Source: Roseicella frigidaeris
GTDB taxonomy: Bacteria; Pseudomonadota; Alphaproteobacteria; Acetobacterales; Acetobacteraceae
Length of the DNA: 58,147 bases
Reading direction: 5' to 3'
Assembly: GCF_003258945.1 (NCBI RefSeq)
Contig: NZ_QLIX01000027.1
Coordinates: 1 to 58,147, forward strand
In this document: positions 23,929 to 34,477 of the stretch, in pieces
Position numbering within the stretch: position 1 is the stretch's first letter
How the letters are laid out: every line of letters starts with the position of its first letter
The notes under the pieces: generated by a model
Database searches by the model: none
Told to the model about the DNA's origin: nothing
Seen by the model: the letters and a program-made list of their open reading frames with translations, nothing else
Translations under genes and position numbers: made by a program

Positions 23929-26313
23929 TCAGAGGCTGCGGACCTGCAGGTTCCGGAACTGCACCGTCGATCCCGCGCCGTGGTTCTGCAGCCCGATGTG
24001 GCCACGCCGCGGCCGCACGTCGTCGACGATGAAGTCCGTCACCACCTTGGTGCCGTTGAGCGTCACGTTGATCTTGTCGCCGCGCGCCTCGATTTCGTAG
24101 GCGTTCCAGTCGCCGGGTGCCTTCGACGCCAGCGCCGAGGACGGCGCGAAGGAGTAGACCGCGCCGGTGCGGTGCTTCGCGTCGCCCTGCTGCCCGGTGT
24201 CCGGGTTGAAGCCGGTGTCGTCGATCTGGATCTCGTAGCCGCGGTTGACGGCGCGCCGCCAGTCCACGCCCGCGTCGCTGCTGTTGAGCGGCGGGAACCG
24301 GATGAAGACGCCGGAATTGTCCTCCTTCTTGCCGGCGCGCCATTCGAGCCGGAGCAGGAAGTCCCCGAACTGCTCGCGCGTGTACCAGAGCAGGCCGATG
24401 CCGCCGAAGCCCTCCAGCACGCCGCCCGGCAGGACGCGGAAGCCGCCGCTCCCCGCCATCAGCCAGCCCACCAGCGAGCCCCCGGCGGCGAGGGGCTTGA
24501 AGCTCGCATCCGGCTTCGGCAGCAGCGCCTTGGCGGCCGCGCGGGCCGTCTTGCGCGCGAGCGCCAAAGCCGTCAGCGAGGGATTCGCCGAGCCGACGGT
24601 CGGGAACAGGGCCGGGCCAGCGACGTAGGCGTTCCCAACGTGGTGGAAACGCCCGTCGGCGTCGGTGAGCCCCGCGCCGGGCGGGCCCATCCAGAGCGTG
24701 CCGGCCTCGTGGTGGGTGGAGCCGATGTTGTCGCGGACCTTCCCGTCGGGCGGGGGCTCATCCCCGGACTTCCAGCCGCCGTCGTAGAACCACTGGAGGT
24801 CCTCGGGCTTGTTCTTCGCCAGGGCCCTCGCCGTGTCGGCCGCGGCCTTGTCCATGGCCTGCCACACCTGGCGGTCGCCGGGCGTGTCGACCAGGTTCAC
24901 CCAGGCGCGGGGCATGCCGAACTGGTCGCGCTGGTCGGCATCCTTGGCGAGGTTCATCCAGCTCCTGGCCAGGTCCTTCGGCCCGTCAGGCGGCGCGATC
25001 GTCCGGTCGCCCTCCATCTCGCCGATGCCCCGCAGGATGACGACGACCCAATTGGGGTTCTGGCTCGCCTTGAGGTCCTGCAGGTGGTCCAGGTCGGGGA
25101 TGGCGGTGAAGAGGTTGCCCTCGGCGTCGGTGCCCTCCGACGGCGCGCAGGTGACCTGGATGTGGAACTGCCGCGGCTCGCCGCCGACCTTGACCGAGCC
25201 ACGCAGCAGGAAGGCCGCGGTCTCGAGCTCGGCAGGCTTGGGCGGGAGGCCCAGCGCGGAGCGCCGGACGCGCACGACGGTGTTGCTGCGAAGGTGCGCC
25301 ATCAGGTTGGCGCCCATGCCGTCCGCCGGGAAGGAGGCGAGTGCGAGGCGGGTGGTCTCGATCGTGCCGGCGGCGAGGACGACGACGGGGTCCTCGACGA
25401 GCTCCTGGCCCGCCCGTAGGAAGCGCTGGACCCCGTTCTCGCGGACCTCGATCCGACGGACCCGGCCCGTGCCGTCGGTCTGCAGCCCGGTGACCTGCGT
25501 GCGCGGCACGAGCATGATCCGGCGCCGCGAATTGTCGTTCAGCGTCCAGCGGCGGGCGACGTCGTCGCGCAGGGCGTCGATCAGCAGGTTGGCGCTGCTG
25601 TACTTGTCGAAGCTGAAGAGGGCGCCGTCCGGGGCCTGCCCTTGGATCGCGAGGGGCGTGTTGTCCTCGAGGGCGAGCTTCAGGCCCGGGATCGCGGCGG
25701 CGAAGGCCGCTCGGACGACCTTGCTGAAGTCGGTCTCGAGGTAGTCCGTCGGCTCGGCGACACCGATCTCCTGCTCCACGAAGACGTAGTTCTCGGCCGC
25801 GTCGTCCAGGAGGTGCTTGCGCACCTCATCGGGCCAACGCTTGAGGTCGTCCGCGACGAGCCGCGGCGCCCAGCCGCCCCAGAAGACCGAGCGCCCGCCG
25901 ACGCAATAGGCCAGGCCGGGGAAGGCGCGGTCGCTGTGCCAGGGGAAGCCCCAGACGACGTTCTGCGTCCCGGGGTCCTCGGCGTTGGTCCGCACCACCC
26001 GCGCGCCCGGCGCGTTGAGTCCGATCTTCGGCAGGTTCTGCAGGTGGGTGGTGACGAGGAGTGCGCCGGCGTCCAGCACAAGGATGCGCAGGTTTCCTTC
26101 GTCGCCGAAGCGGTAGAGCTTGTCGGCGCAGTAGCCGCCGAACATGCCGGCGCCGACGACGACCGCGTCGAACGGCGCGCCGCCGTTGCCGGTGACCGCC
26201 TCGTCCCAGGTGCTGCAGACGTAGCGCCCGACGAGGTCGTGCGCGAAGGCGGTCTGCTGGAAGTCCTGGGGGATGCTCGGATTCGGCACCAGCAGCGGCA
26301 GTTGTTGCGGCAT
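23929..26313 (-). CDS. GMC-type oxidoreductase fused to DUF1080 domain
   Basis: A 794-residue fusion. The first ~600 residues are a GMC-like FAD enzyme: FAD dinucleotide motif VVVGAGMFGG near 52-61, a long substrate domain, and C-terminal STHHEAGTLWMGP and NAYVAGPALFPTVGSANPSLT that match the GMC His-x-Asn end. The last ~190 residues are DUF1080 (3-keto-disaccharide hydrolase-like jelly roll: LLWYTREQFGDFLLRLEWR, NSGVFIRFP, YEIQIDDTG, GHIGLQNHG). GMC enzymes oxidise sugars to 3-keto forms and DUF1080 enzymes cleave 3-keto glycosides, so the fusion could perform both steps (inference). ATG 26313 has GGAGGAGG upstream; 26337 is a less likely start. There is no signal peptide. Confidence 0.82.
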   Translation of the reverse strand: MPQQLPLLVPNPSIPQDFQQTAFAHDLVGRYVCSTWDEAVTGNGGAPFDAVVVGAGMFGGYCADKLYRFGDEGNLRILVLDAGALLVTTHLQNLPKIGLNAPGARVVRTNAEDPGTQNVVWGFPWHSDRAFPGLAYCVGGRSVFWGGWAPRLVADDLKRWPDEVRKHLLDDAAENYVFVEQEIGVAEPTDYLETDFSKVVRAAFAAAIPGLKLALEDNTPLAIQGQAPDGALFSFDKYSSANLLIDALRDDVARRWTLNDNSRRRIMLVPRTQVTGLQTDGTGRVRRIEVRENGVQRFLRAGQELVEDPVVVLAAGTIETTRLALASFPADGMGANLMAHLRSNTVVRVRRSALGLPPKPAELETAAFLLRGSVKVGGEPRQFHIQVTCAPSEGTDAEGNLFTAIPDLDHLQDLKASQNPNWVVVILRGIGEMEGDRTIAPPDGPKDLARSWMNLAKDADQRDQFGMPRAWVNLVDTPGDRQVWQAMDKAAADTARALAKNKPEDLQWFYDGGWKSGDEPPPDGKVRDNIGSTHHEAGTLWMGPPGAGLTDADGRFHHVGNAYVAGPALFPTVGSANPSLTALALARKTARAAAKALLPKPDASFKPLAAGGSLVGWLMAGSGGFRVLPGGVLEGFGGIGLLWYTREQFGDFLLRLEWRAGKKEDNSGVFIRFPPLNSSDAGVDWRRAVNRGYEIQIDDTGFNPDTGQQGDAKHRTGAVYSFAPSSALASKAPGDWNAYEIEARGDKINVTLNGTKVVTDFIVDDVRPRRGHIGLQNHGAGSTVQFRNLQVRSL

Positions 26314-26560
26314 CGAAGCGGCCCTCCTCCGGCTCACGCTATGCCACTCGGCACCCGGCGGTCACGAACCGTCTGTGACCAGGCGCACGTCGCGCCACCG
26401 TGCGGCCAGGCGACGGACGGCGGGCCGAGAGGCTGGCTCCGTCGCGCCCTCCCCAGGTGCGCCGCACCCGCGCAAGGGCGACCCCAGACGCGACCAGAGC
26501 CGCTCTTGGGCCGAGTGCCGCTCAAAACGAGCTTGAGCCTATGCTCTCCCCTGGGATAGG

Positions 26561-26848
26561 ATGAAAGACATGACCGAGCCTCATGTCCACCGTAGCCACC
26601 CCGATGTGGTGAAGCGCCTTAGGCGCGCCGCCGGACACCTGCAGGGCGTGATCGAGATGATCGAGGCCGGGCGCTCCTGCCTCGACCTCGCCCAGCAGCT
26701 GCATGCGGTCGAGGCGGCCATCGCCAACGCCAAGCGGACGCTGATCCACGACCACCTCGACCACTGCCTCGACCACGTCGTCGGCGCCGTGCCGCGCGCC
26801 GAGCGCGGGCCGATCGACGAATTCAAGGCCATCACGAAATACCTCTGA
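26561..26848 (+). CDS. CsoR/RcnR-family metal-responsive repressor (InrS-like)
   Basis: A 95-residue all-helical repressor. Counting from the ATG at 26561, His8, Cys40, His65 and Cys69 have exactly the spacings of the W-X-Y-Z fingerprint, giving H-C-H-C as in the nickel sensor InrS. RcnR has H-C-H-H and copper CsoR x-C-H-C. The core VVKRLRRAAGHLQGV is the DNA-binding helix start. It lies immediately before the RND efflux genes and NreB-like gene and presumably represses them until Ni/Co binds. An alternative ATG at 26570 exists. Confidence 0.88.
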   Translation: MKDMTEPHVHRSHPDVVKRLRRAAGHLQGVIEMIEAGRSCLDLAQQLHAVEAAIANAKRTLIHDHLDHCLDHVVGAVPRAERGPIDEFKAITKYL

Positions 26849-26873
26849 CCCGCCCGGCGATCCGACGCACCCC

Positions 26874-28628
26874 ATGCCGAGCCCGCTGCAGCCTCACCGT
26901 GCCCGCTCGCCCCTGTTGAGGGCGATCGCGCTCGCCGCCATGCTCGTCCTGCCCGCGGCGGCACCGCCTGCCCGCGCGGGCGGCGGGGACGACCACACCC
27001 ACGGCCCGGCGGAGCACGAGACGGTCACCGCTGCCGCCGCCCGGACCCGGCTCGCCGTGCAGTCCGAGACCTACGAGCTCGTCGCCATCCGCACCGGCCC
27101 GGAGACCCTGACCCTCTACCTGGACCGCACCGCCGACAACGCGCCCGTCGCCGACGCGGCGATCGAGGCGACGCTGGGAGAGGAGACGCTGCGCGCCGAA
27201 CCGCAGCCTGACGGCACCTTCCTGCTGCGCTCGCCGCGCCTGCTTGCCCCGCCGGCATCCCTGGAGATGGTCTTCTCCATCACGGCGCCGGGCGGCGATG
27301 ACCTGCTCATCGGCGAATGGCCGGCGGAGCCCGTCCCGCCCCCCGCGGCGAGCCTCGCCCACGTCCACGAAGGCCTGATCGACGACCTGCTGCACCATCC
27401 CTGGCTGGCGCTGGGCGGCATCTTCGGGCTCGGTCTGCTGTTCGGTATCCTGCTGCGGGGGGGTGGACGCCCGTCGGGCGGACGCCGCCTGCCCCGGGAA
27501 GTCCTCTCCGCCCTCCTGGCGTTCGGCCTCGGCGCCGCGCCCGGTGCCGCGCGCGCCGGCGACGGCGACCATAGCCATGGTCCCTCGGCGCCGGCGGCAG
27601 CGGCGGGCCAGCGCCCCACGGTGGACACGCCGCGCCGCCTGCCGGACGGCACCGTCTTCCTGCCGAAGCCGAGCCAGCGCCTGCTGGAGATCCGCACCGC
27701 CATCGCGGCGCCGGAGACGGCGCACCGCACCATCACGCTGATCGGCCGGGTCGTGACCGACCCCAACCGCGGGGGGCTGGCGCAGAGCGCGGTTGGCGGC
27801 CGGGTCATCCCGCCCGAGAGCGGCCTGCCGCGGCTGGGCCAGGCGGTCAGGCGGGGCGAGGTGCTGGCCCTGGTGGAGCCGCCGCTCCCCGCCGCGGACC
27901 GCACCACCATCGCCGAGCGCCTCGGCGAGATCGACCAGCTCATCGCCGCGGCCGAGGCGCGGCTGCAGCGCGCCCGCAGCCTCGCCGCGACCGGCGCCGG
28001 CACCCGCGTGCAGGTGGTGGACACCGAGATCGAGCTCGAGGGGCTGCGCCGCCGGCGGGCCATGGTGCGGGAGAACCGCGTGGCGCCCGAGGAGCTGCGC
28101 GCGCCCTCGGACGGCGTCATCGCCAGCGCCCGCGTCGTCGCCGGCCAGGTCGTGCAGGCGCAGGACGTGCTGTTCCAGGTCGTCGACCCCAAGGGGCTCT
28201 GGGTCGAGGCGCTGGCGCACGGCGCCGATGCCGCGGCCCTGAACATCCAGGGCGCGACCGCCTCGGCCGCCGGCGGCGCGCCGATGCGCCTCGCCCTGCA
28301 GGGCTTCGGGCGGGCGCTGCAGCAGCAGGCGACGCTGGTGCAGTTCGCCATCCTCGACCCGCCGCCGGGGCTGAGCGTCGGCCAGCCCGTCACCGTCTCG
28401 GCCCAGCTCGGCGCGCCGGTGGAGGGGATCGTGGTGCCGCGCTCGGCGCTGGTGCGCGGCGGCAACGGCGAGGCGATGGTCTGGCGCCACACCGCCCCGG
28501 AGGTGTTCGAACCCGCGCCGGTCCGCACGGAGCCGCTGGACGCCGGCCGCGTGCTGCTGGCGGCCGGGGTGCCGGCCGGCTCACGCGTGGTGGTGCGTGG
28601 CGCCGACCTGATCAACCAAGTGCGCTGA
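26874..28628 (+). CDS. RND metal efflux periplasmic adaptor (CzcB-like) with His-rich extension
   Basis: A 584-residue membrane-fusion protein. It has a signal peptide (to ~35), a His-rich [11 protein letters not shown] segment, an N-terminal beta domain (to ~150), a membrane helix near 182-200 and a second signal-like stretch with another GDGDHSHGP at ~230. The HlyD/CzcB core (about 265-580) follows, with barrel-sandwich, helical hairpin ([19 protein letters not shown]) and beta-barrel. Typical adaptors are ~400 residues; the first ~230 look like a fused separate exported module, possibly two genes merged. It bridges the RND pump to an outer-membrane channel; no TolC-type gene is present nearby. 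Confidence 0.85.
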   Translation: MPSPLQPHRARSPLLRAIALAAMLVLPAAAPPARAGGGDDHTHGPAEHETVTAAAARTRLAVQSETYELVAIRTGPETLTLYLDRTADNAPVADAAIEATLGEETLRAEPQPDGTFLLRSPRLLAPPASLEMVFSITAPGGDDLLIGEWPAEPVPPPAASLAHVHEGLIDDLLHHPWLALGGIFGLGLLFGILLRGGGRPSGGRRLPREVLSALLAFGLGAAPGAARAGDGDHSHGPSAPAAAAGQRPTVDTPRRLPDGTVFLPKPSQRLLEIRTAIAAPETAHRTITLIGRVVTDPNRGGLAQSAVGGRVIPPESGLPRLGQAVRRGEVLALVEPPLPAADRTTIAERLGEIDQLIAAAEARLQRARSLAATGAGTRVQVVDTEIELEGLRRRRAMVRENRVAPEELRAPSDGVIASARVVAGQVVQAQDVLFQVVDPKGLWVEALAHGADAAALNIQGATASAAGGAPMRLALQGFGRALQQQATLVQFAILDPPPGLSVGQPVTVSAQLGAPVEGIVVPRSALVRGGNGEAMVWRHTAPEVFEPAPVRTEPLDAGRVLLAAGVPAGSRVVVRGADLINQVR

Positions 28629-28632
28629 GCCG

Positions 28633-31600
28633 ATGTTCAACCTGCTGGTCAGCGCGTCGCTCCGCAACCGGCTGCTCGTGCTGGCCGCCGCCGCCGTCCT
28701 CGTCGTCTACGGCGCGCTGACCCTGCCGCGCGTCCCGGTCGACGTCTTCCCCGACCTCAACCGCCCGACCGTCACCCTGCTGACCGAGGCCGAGGGTCTC
28801 GCCCCGCAGGAGGTCGAGCAGCTCGTCACCTTCCCCATCGAGACCGCGATGAACGGCATGCCGGGCGCGGTGCGGGTGCGCTCGGTCTCCGGCGTCGGGC
28901 TGTCGGTGGTCTACGTCGAGTTCGACTGGAGCGCCGAGATCTACCGCGCCCGCCAGCTCGTGGCCGAGCGCCTCGCCCTGGTGCGGGAGACGCTGCCGCG
29001 CGGCGCCAACCCCATCATGGGCCCGGTCACCTCCATCATGGGCGAGATCATGCTGCTCGCCGTGACCGGCGAGGGGGTGGGCCCGATGGAGGTGCGCGAG
29101 GTCGCGGACTTCGTCCTCCGCCCGCAGCTTCTGGCGATCCCCGGCGTCGCGCAGGTCATCCCGATCGGCGGCGAGGTCCGGCAGTACCGCGTCACCCCGG
29201 ACCCGGCGGCGATGCTGGCGCTGGACGTGACGCCCGAGCAGGTGGAGGCCGCGGCGCGCCGCTTCGGCACCAACACCGGCGGCGGCTTCATCGACCAGCA
29301 CGGCCGGGAATACCTGATCCGCAACGTCGGGCTGACCCGCCGGCTCGAGGACCTGCGCGACATTCCGGTGGCGCAGCGCCCGGGCGAGGCGCACCCGATC
29401 CTGCTGCGCCAGGTGGCGCAGGTGGAATTCGCGGCGCGGCCGAAGCGCGGGGACGCCGGCTACCGGGGCGCGCCCGCCGTCGTCGTCAGCATCCAGAAGC
29501 AGCCGGCGGCCGACACGCTGGCGGTGACCGCGCGCATCGAGGCTGCGCTGGCCGAGATCCAGCGCAGTCTCCCGCCCGGCATCACCGCGACCAACGTGAA
29601 GTTCCGCCAGGCGAGCTTCATCGAGGCGTCGATCGACAACCTCCGTGCCGTCTTGGCCGAGGCGACGGTCGTCGTCGCCGTCATCCTGATCCTCTTCCTG
29701 ATGGACGTACGGGCGACCGCCATCTCGCTGGCGGCGATCCCGATCTCCATCCTGGTCACCGTGCTGGTCTTCCAGGCAATAGGCCTGACCATCAACACGA
29801 TGACCCTCGGCGGGCTCGCCATCGCCATCGGTGAGCTGGTGGACGACGCGGTGGTGGACGTCGAGAACATCCTCCGGCGCCTGCGCGAGAACGCCGCGCT
29901 CGCCGCGCCGCGCCCGGTGCTGGAGGTGGTGGCGACGGCAAGCCAGGAGGTGCGATCCGGCATTGTCTACGCGACCATGATCGTGGTGCTGGTCTTCGTC
30001 CCCCTCTTCGCGCTGCCCGGGATCGAGGGGCGGCTCTTCGTACCGCTCGGCATCGCCTACATCGTGGCGATCCTGGCGAGCCTCCTCGTCTCCATCACCG
30101 TCACCCCGGTGCTGTCCTACTTCCTGCTGGCGCAGCGGCGGGAGGCGGCGCATCGCGGTGACGGCGTCGTGCTGCGCAGCCTGAAGCGCGGCAACGAGGC
30201 ACTGCTGCGCTGGGCGATGGGGCGCCCGCGTGCGATCTTCCTTGCCGCGGGGCTGCTCGCCGCCGGCGCGGCCGTGGCCGCGACGCAGCTGCCGCGCGCC
30301 TTCCTGCCGCCCTTCAACGAGGGCACCGCGCTGGTGGCGCTGACCTTCCGGCCCGGCATCTCCCTCGCCGAATCGAGCCGGCTCGGGGCGGTCGCGGAAC
30401 GGCTGGTGGCGGAAGTGCCTGAGGTCGCCTCGGTCGGGCGCCGCACCGGGCGGGCGGAGCTCGACGAGCACGCCGAGGGCGTGCATTTCAGCGAACTCGA
30501 CGTCGCGCTGCGCCGATCCGGCCGGCCGCGCGCTGAGGTGCTGGCCGACATCCGCGCCCGACTCGCCGTCCTGCCCGGGGCGGTCAGCCTCGGCCAGCCG
30601 ATCCAGCACCGGCTCGACCACATGCTCTCCGGCGTGCGGGCGGAGATCGCGGTCAAGCTCTTTGGCCCGGATTTCGACGCGCTCGGCACGCTCGCCGAGG
30701 GGCTGCGCGCCCGCTTCGCCCGCATCCCCGGCGCGGTGGACGTGCAGGTCGAGCGCCAGGTGCGCATCCCGCAAGTGCGCATCCTGCCCGACTACGCCCG
30801 CGCCGCGCTCTACGGCATATCCCCCGCCGTGCTGACCGAGGCGCTGGAGGGGCTCGCGAACGGGCGGACCGTGTCGCAGATCGTCGAGGGTAACCGGCGC
30901 TTCGACGTGGTGGTCCGCCTCGCCGACCGCGACCGATCGACTTCTGGTCTCGGCGACCTGCTGCTGCCGACACCGACCGGCCATGTCCCACTGCGCCTCG
31001 TCGCCGACATCGAGGAGACGGACGGCCCGAACCAGGTCCTGCGCGAGGGCGGGCAGCGCAGGATCGTCATCTCCGCCAACACCGACGGACGGCGCGACGC
31101 CGCCTCGATCGTCGCCGAGATGCGCCAGGCGATCGCGGAGGCGCGCCTGCCCGAGGGGTACTCGGCGCGCATCGAGGGGCAGTTCCAGGCGCAGGAGGAG
31201 GCGACGCGCATCATCGCGCTGCTTTCCCTCGTCTCCCTCGCCCTGGTCTTCATCGTGCTCTACAGCCGCTACCGCTCGACAGCGCTGGCGCTGATCGTCA
31301 TGGGCAACATCCCGCTGGCGCTGATCGGCAGCGTCGCCGCGCTCTGGATCGCGGGGCTCTCGCTCTCGGTCGCCTCCATGGTGGGCTTCATCACGCTGGC
31401 CGGCATCAGCGCCCGCAACGGCATCCTGAAGATCAGCCACTACATCAACCTGGCCCTGCTGGAGGGCGAGCGCTTCGGCCCGGCGCTGGTGCTGCGCGGC
31501 AGCCGGGAGCGCCTGGCGCCCGTGCTCATGACCGCGCTCTCGGCCGGGCTGGCGCTGATCCCCCTGCTCTTCGGGGCGGGGGAGCCGGGGCGCGAGATCC

Positions 31601-31767
31601 TCCACCCGGTGGCGGTGACCATCTTCGGCGGGCTGGTCAGCGCGACGCTCCTGGACGCGCTGCTGACGCCGCTGCTCTTCCTCGCCTTCGGCCGCAAGCC
31701 TCTGGAACGCCTCGCCTTGGCTCGGAAGGCGGACCGCACCGCGCCGTCCGCCGTCGAGGCCTACTGA
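28633..31767 (+). CDS. czcA: Heavy-metal RND efflux pump (CzcA/CnrA-like)
   Basis: A 1044-residue inner-membrane pump with two sets of helices and two large periplasmic loops. Landmarks: [17 protein letters not shown] near the N-terminus, TM4 motif [14 protein letters not shown] (about 398-411), and a C-terminal [20 protein letters not shown]4 carries acidic residues like metal-transporting RND proteins, but the pattern is neither CzcA (DFGxxxDGA) nor CusA (AMVDAA), so metal range is uncertain. The InrS-type sensor and NreB neighbour favour Ni/Co. It begins 4 bp after the adaptor stop. Confidence 0.93.
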   Translation: MFNLLVSASLRNRLLVLAAAAVLVVYGALTLPRVPVDVFPDLNRPTVTLLTEAEGLAPQEVEQLVTFPIETAMNGMPGAVRVRSVSGVGLSVVYVEFDWSAEIYRARQLVAERLALVRETLPRGANPIMGPVTSIMGEIMLLAVTGEGVGPMEVREVADFVLRPQLLAIPGVAQVIPIGGEVRQYRVTPDPAAMLALDVTPEQVEAAARRFGTNTGGGFIDQHGREYLIRNVGLTRRLEDLRDIPVAQRPGEAHPILLRQVAQVEFAARPKRGDAGYRGAPAVVVSIQKQPAADTLAVTARIEAALAEIQRSLPPGITATNVKFRQASFIEASIDNLRAVLAEATVVVAVILILFLMDVRATAISLAAIPISILVTVLVFQAIGLTINTMTLGGLAIAIGELVDDAVVDVENILRRLRENAALAAPRPVLEVVATASQEVRSGIVYATMIVVLVFVPLFALPGIEGRLFVPLGIAYIVAILASLLVSITVTPVLSYFLLAQRREAAHRGDGVVLRSLKRGNEALLRWAMGRPRAIFLAAGLLAAGAAVAATQLPRAFLPPFNEGTALVALTFRPGISLAESSRLGAVAERLVAEVPEVASVGRRTGRAELDEHAEGVHFSELDVALRRSGRPRAEVLADIRARLAVLPGAVSLGQPIQHRLDHMLSGVRAEIAVKLFGPDFDALGTLAEGLRARFARIPGAVDVQVERQVRIPQVRILPDYARAALYGISPAVLTEALEGLANGRTVSQIVEGNRRFDVVVRLADRDRSTSGLGDLLLPTPTGHVPLRLVADIEETDGPNQVLREGGQRRIVISANTDGRRDAASIVAEMRQAIAEARLPEGYSARIEGQFQAQEEATRIIALLSLVSLALVFIVLYSRYRSTALALIVMGNIPLALIGSVAALWIAGLSLSVASMVGFITLAGISARNGILKISHYINLALLEGERFGPALVLRGSRERLAPVLMTALSAGLALIPLLFGAGEPGREILHPVAVTIFGGLVSATLLDALLTPLLFLAFGRKPLERLALARKADRTAPSAVEAY

Positions 31768-31791
31768 ACCAACCTGGAAGGAAACCACGGC

Positions 31792-32166
31792 ATGATCCGG
31801 CGCACCCTGATCCTTGGCCTGACGCTCGCTATGCCCCTGGCGGCAATCGCTCAGGAGCAGCGCGGGCCGAATGGCGGTCGCGTCGTCGTCGCCGACGGCC
31901 ACCCGGTGGAGTTCGTGCCGAACGGCGCCGAGCTCGTCTTCTACCTTCGGGACGACGACCGCGCGGGCAGCCCAATGCGCACGCGCGGCCTGACCGGGCG
32001 CGCGGTGGTGCAGCAGGGCGGGCAGACGATCACCGTGCAGCTTGCCGGCGCCGAGCCCAACCGGATGGTGGGCCAGATGGATCAGCCGCTCGCGCCAGGT
32101 GCGCGGGTGGTCTTCTCGGCCTCGGCCGGTGGCCACAGGCTGCAGGCGCGGTTCACCAACGACTGA
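31792..32166 (+). CDS. Small exported protein of the RND operon
   Basis: A 124-residue protein with a signal peptide (ILGLTLAMPLAAIAQ, cleavage near 21) and a compact beta-rich mature domain (NGGRVVVADGHPVEFVPNGAELVFYLRDDD). Such short periplasmic proteins often follow CzcA/CnrA-type pumps and may carry metal, but no Cys or His cluster is present. GGAAGG lies upstream of the ATG, and the gene is 24 bp after the pump, hence same operon. Confidence 0.75.
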   Translation: MIRRTLILGLTLAMPLAAIAQEQRGPNGGRVVVADGHPVEFVPNGAELVFYLRDDDRAGSPMRTRGLTGRAVVQQGGQTITVQLAGAEPNRMVGQMDQPLAPGARVVFSASAGGHRLQARFTND

Positions 32167-32175
32167 GGCAGGGCA

Positions 32176-33498
32176 GTGCTGTCGCCCCTCGCCCACCGCA
32201 CCTACCGCCACCTGTTCCTGGCGCAGGTGCTCTCACTGCTCGGCACCGGGCTGGCGACGGTGGCGCTCGGACTGCTCGCCTACGAGGTCGCGGGCGCCGA
32301 CGCGGGCGCGGTGCTGGGAACGGCGCTGACGCTGAAGATGGTGGCCTATGTGGGGCTGGCGCCCGTCGCCGGCGCCTTCGTCGGCCTGGTGCCACGCCGC
32401 GCCCTGCTGGTTGCGCTCGACCTGCTGCGCGCCGGCATCGCCCTGCTGCTGCCCTTCGTCACCGAGGTCTGGCAGGTCTACGTGCTGGTCTTCGTGCTGC
32501 AGGCCGGCTCGGCCGCCTTCACGCCGACCTTCCAGGCGACCATCCCGGACGTGCTGCCCGACGAGGCCGAGTACACCAGGGCGCTCTCGCTCTCCCGCCT
32601 CGCCTATGACCTGGAGGCGCTGGCAAGCCCGGCGATCGCCGCCGGGCTGCTGGGCCTGGTCGGCTTCCACTGGCTGTTCGCGGGCAACGCCCTCGGCTTC
32701 CTCGCCTCGGCGGCGCTAGTGTTGTCCGTGCAGCTGCCCTCGCCGAAGCCGCCCGAGGCAGCAGAGGGCGCCTGGGCGCGCATCACGCGGGGCAGTCGCA
32801 TCTATCTCGCCACGCCCCGGCTGCGCGGCCTGCTGGCATTGAACCTGACCGTGGCGGGGGCGGGGGCCATGGTCATCGTCAACACCGTGGTGCTGGTGCG
32901 CGGCGAATTCGGGCTCGGCCAGAGTGAGGTGGCCTGGACGCTCGCCGCCTACGGGTTCGGCTCGATGCTGGCGGCGCTGGCGCTGCCGCGCCTGCTGGAC
33001 CGGGCGGCGTCGGACCGCACCGCCATGCTCGTGGGCGCGGCGCTGCTGGTGGCGGGCCTGCTGCTCGGCACCACGGTGCCGTCATGGCCGGTGCTGCTGC
33101 CGCTCTGGGCGCTGCTCGGGCTCGGCAACGGACTGGTCCTGACCCCGGCCGGCCGGCTCCTGCGGCGCTCCGCCGCCGCGGGCGACCGGCCCGCGCTGTT
33201 CGCCGCGCAGTTCGCGCTGAGCCACGCCTGCTGGCTCGTCGCCTACCCGCTGGCCGGGCACATGGGCGCGGCGGCAGGGCTCGACGCGACCTTCCTCGCC
33301 CTCGCCGCCCTGGCGGGGCTGGGCTGCGCCGGCGCGGCGGTGCTGTGGCCGCGCGGCGACGGCGCGGCGGTCGAGCACGTCCACCGGGACCTGCCGGACG
33401 AGGACGCGCACATCGCTGAAGCCGAGTCGGTTCCGGGCGGCGGCTTCCGCCACCGGCACGCCATGGTCTTCGACGCGCGGCATCCTGACTGGCCGTGA
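32176..33498 (+). CDS. nreB: NreB-like MFS nickel exporter
   Basis: A 440-residue MFS protein with twelve helices (AHRTYRHLFLAQVLSLLGTGLATVAL at the start). Its cytoplasmic C-terminal tail is His-rich (EHVHRDLPDEDAHIAE, then GFRHRHAMVFDARHPDWP), as in the nickel-resistance protein NreB. It is the last gene of the 26.5-33.5 kb cluster, 9 bp after the small exported protein. GTG at 32176 is the start; the SD is weak and translation is probably coupled. Confidence 0.8.
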   Translation: MLSPLAHRTYRHLFLAQVLSLLGTGLATVALGLLAYEVAGADAGAVLGTALTLKMVAYVGLAPVAGAFVGLVPRRALLVALDLLRAGIALLLPFVTEVWQVYVLVFVLQAGSAAFTPTFQATIPDVLPDEAEYTRALSLSRLAYDLEALASPAIAAGLLGLVGFHWLFAGNALGFLASAALVLSVQLPSPKPPEAAEGAWARITRGSRIYLATPRLRGLLALNLTVAGAGAMVIVNTVVLVRGEFGLGQSEVAWTLAAYGFGSMLAALALPRLLDRAASDRTAMLVGAALLVAGLLLGTTVPSWPVLLPLWALLGLGNGLVLTPAGRLLRRSAAAGDRPALFAAQFALSHACWLVAYPLAGHMGAAAGLDATFLALAALAGLGCAGAAVLWPRGDGAAVEHVHRDLPDEDAHIAEAESVPGGGFRHRHAMVFDARHPDWP

Positions 33499-33628
33499 TC
33501 ACCGATGCGCGTTTGGATTCGCTGCGCTGCGGGCGAGTCCAGCCTTCGTCCTATGGCGTGTCGCCGCTTGTTCGTGTTAACGCCCACCGCGAGCGTGTCG
33601 CGGCAGGAATGCGACACTGGCCCCGTCC

Positions 33629-34324
33629 TCACCTTGCCACCCGGTCCAGTACGCGCCTCACCTGCTGAGGCATCCAACGCTCGCCACCACGCGGCGTGCG
33701 CACGCCGCGCGCGGTGAGCGCGTCGGCGAGCTGCTGCAGCGTCGTGGCCCCTGCCCTGCGCGCCGCGTCGAGGTAGGGCGCGACCTCGGCCGCGCGCCGC
33801 GCCGCGCCCGCCGACCAGGCCGCGCGCGCGTCCGCCGCAGTGGTAGCATCGCCTGGCCTGAGGCGCGGGTTGCCGAGCCGCACGCCGCGTGCCCGTGCCG
33901 CCGCGAGCGCGGCCTTCGTGCGCGCGCTCGTCATGCGCGCCTCCTCCTCGGCGACGAGGGCCATGACGCCGACGGTGAGGCGGTTGGCGTGCGGCATGTC
34001 GGCGGCGACGAACTCGACGCCGGCCTTCTCGAGGCCGAGCAGGAAGTGGGCGTCGCGGGCGAGGCGGTCGAGCTTGGCGATCAGCAGCACGGCGCGCCGC
34101 GCCCGGCACTCGGCGAGGGCCAGGGCGAGCTGGGGCCGGTCGCCGCGGCGGCCACTCTCCACCTCCTCGAAGGCAGCGGCCACCGTCCCGCCGCGGCCGG
34201 CGGCGTGCCGGGCGACGGCCTCGCGCTGCGCCTCCAGCCCGAGGCCGGAGCGGCCCTGCTTGTCGGTGCTCACCCGGTAGTAGGCGACGAAGCGGGGCCC
34301 GGCAGGGGCGGGGGTAGGGTCCAT
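33629..34324 (-). CDS. Serine recombinase (resolvase family)
   Basis: A 231-residue site-specific recombinase. The resolvase domain (about 10-145) contains YYRVSTDKQ with nucleophile Ser19, IAKLDRLARD and a D/E-rich helix. The C-terminal ~75 residues (AAEVAPYLDAARRAGATTLQQLADAL and TPRGGERWMPQQVRRVL) are a short recombinase/HTH part. It may act as a plasmid multimer resolvase or be the scar of an integrated unit, standing exactly between the metal cluster and the defence genes. No clear res site was identified in the 153 bp upstream. Confidence 0.88.
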   Translation of the reverse strand: MDPTPAPAGPRFVAYYRVSTDKQGRSGLGLEAQREAVARHAAGRGGTVAAAFEEVESGRRGDRPQLALALAECRARRAVLLIAKLDRLARDAHFLLGLEKAGVEFVAADMPHANRLTVGVMALVAEEEARMTSARTKAALAAARARGVRLGNPRLRPGDATTAADARAAWSAGAARRAAEVAPYLDAARRAGATTLQQLADALTARGVRTPRGGERWMPQQVRRVLDRVAR

Positions 34325-34477
34325 CGGCTGTCAAGCTGCCCCATCCGGCACGTTTTCACAATCTGAAAGGAGCGTTTGAAGGAATGTGAATTACGCCATC
34401 AGGGTCGGTTTGCTGCGAAACTCGTATTTCATGGCTAACCGAGCTATATCAGCCAAAACGGCTTTCAGGTGCTCCGC

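Noticed and set aside
28612-32211. A ~1200-codon open frame antisense to the RND pump, and other long antisense frames (for example 1477-4026, 19525-22023, 49341-53333)
   Set aside because: High GC at third codon positions keeps antisense frames open; these lie over intact, motif-bearing genes and show low-complexity Arg/Gly/Ala/His composition.
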